A stretch of 60,449 bases of DNA from Bacteroidaceae bacterium. Its GTDB lineage: Bacteria > Bacteroidota > Bacteroidia > Bacteroidales > Bacteroidaceae. A program made the position numbers and the translations under genes. Positions 60,228-60,449 of the stretch are shown here, in pieces. Every line of letters begins with the position of its first letter. The stretch's first letter is position 1. The notes beneath the pieces are model-generated. The model was given only the letters and a program-made list of their open reading frames with translations, ran no database searches and was not told the origin of the DNA. The stretch spans positions 1-60,449 of the forward strand of contig JAFYAT010000145.1 of assembly GCA_017540585.1 (NCBI GenBank), read 5' to 3'.

Positions 60228-60449
60228 TATAATTTGTGTATTACCGCCAAAAGGTTGTGTCCTAAAATTTGTTAACAGTTTTTCCACCTCTAAGATTGGG
60301 AAATATCTCGACCTGTACGGTTGGAAATGTTTCTATAAAAGACTAAAACAGAACGAACTTGTCGTTTTTAATCCCCCACGGAGTCACGGAGAGCACAGAG
60401 CTTTACTTTTACGCTTATTTTCTGACGAGTCCACGAAGGTCGCAGATGC
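60228..60449. other. Right-edge intergenic sequence with dispersed repeats
   Basis: CGACCTGTACGGTTGG near 60310 and CACGGAGTCACGGAGAGCAC near 60376 are relatives of sequences in the inverted repeat arms at 52118-52160. No gene is seen before the window ends. Confidence 0.5.

Overview
The window looks like chromosomal DNA from a Prevotella-type member of the Bacteroidales. The evidence is internal. Most well-placed genes are preceded by the Bacteroidetes -7 box TAnnTTTG, several with a TTG or TTTG about 20 bp upstream. The gene content is also typical: DUF4374 lipoprotein, DUF3836, DUF4738-like lipoprotein, HU-HIG histone-like protein, SusC-era TonB receptors, bacterial alpha-2-macroglobulin and a fused CbiG-CbiF. 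The assignment rests on gene families and promoters, not on rRNA.

Layout. Positions 1-6.8 kb are an accessory, decayed region. It holds a partial unknown gene at the left edge, a collapsed type I restriction locus (hsdR head fused out of frame to an hsdM tail, a frameshifted DUF1016 gene, an hsdS fragment in inverted orientation) beside a tyrosine recombinase, then an HU-like protein, a DUF5675-like protein and a HEPN/MNT toxin-antitoxin pair. The HEPN/MNT pair lies between two copies of the 3' end of a purF-like gene, and one copy is split by a 161-bp MITE-like insert. Positions 6.8-38 kb are mostly core genes: purF homologue, DUF486, ridA, a ugd-MBOAT-SGNH polysaccharide acetylation operon, cbiG-cbiF, dnaX, a DUF4105/Lnb-like protein, an S41-like peptidase, a FAD protein, GH105, tex, a sugar nucleotidyltransferase, an ftsB-like gene, purB, an RGG-tailed pseudouridine synthase, asnS, and an operon of TonB receptor, DUF4374 lipoprotein and exported nitroreductase that resembles part of a xenosiderophore (Xus) system.

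Positions 38-60 kb hold a thioester-less alpha-2-macroglobulin, exported unknown proteins, tRNA-Val, a TPR protein, glnS, a repeat-rich gene desert (50.3-53.3 kb) with a candidate non-coding RNA, then map, tsaD, rsmE and a large outer-membrane beta-barrel protein.

The most unusual signal is in the intergenic DNA. Several unrelated short-motif arrays run with exact 11-bp or 22-bp spacing, i.e. near whole helical turns: 797-855, 17949-18012, 21087-21303, 44916-45179 and 52421-52464. The 44916-45179 array has ten to twelve AAGCTT cores at exactly 22 bp with diverged spacers, directly upstream of tRNA-Val. The window also carries several families of palindromic or inverted dispersed repeats, including a 35-bp perfect terminal inverted repeat element (48125-48380) and a roughly 260-bp inverted repeat pair enclosing a 0.7 kb segment (51971-53179).
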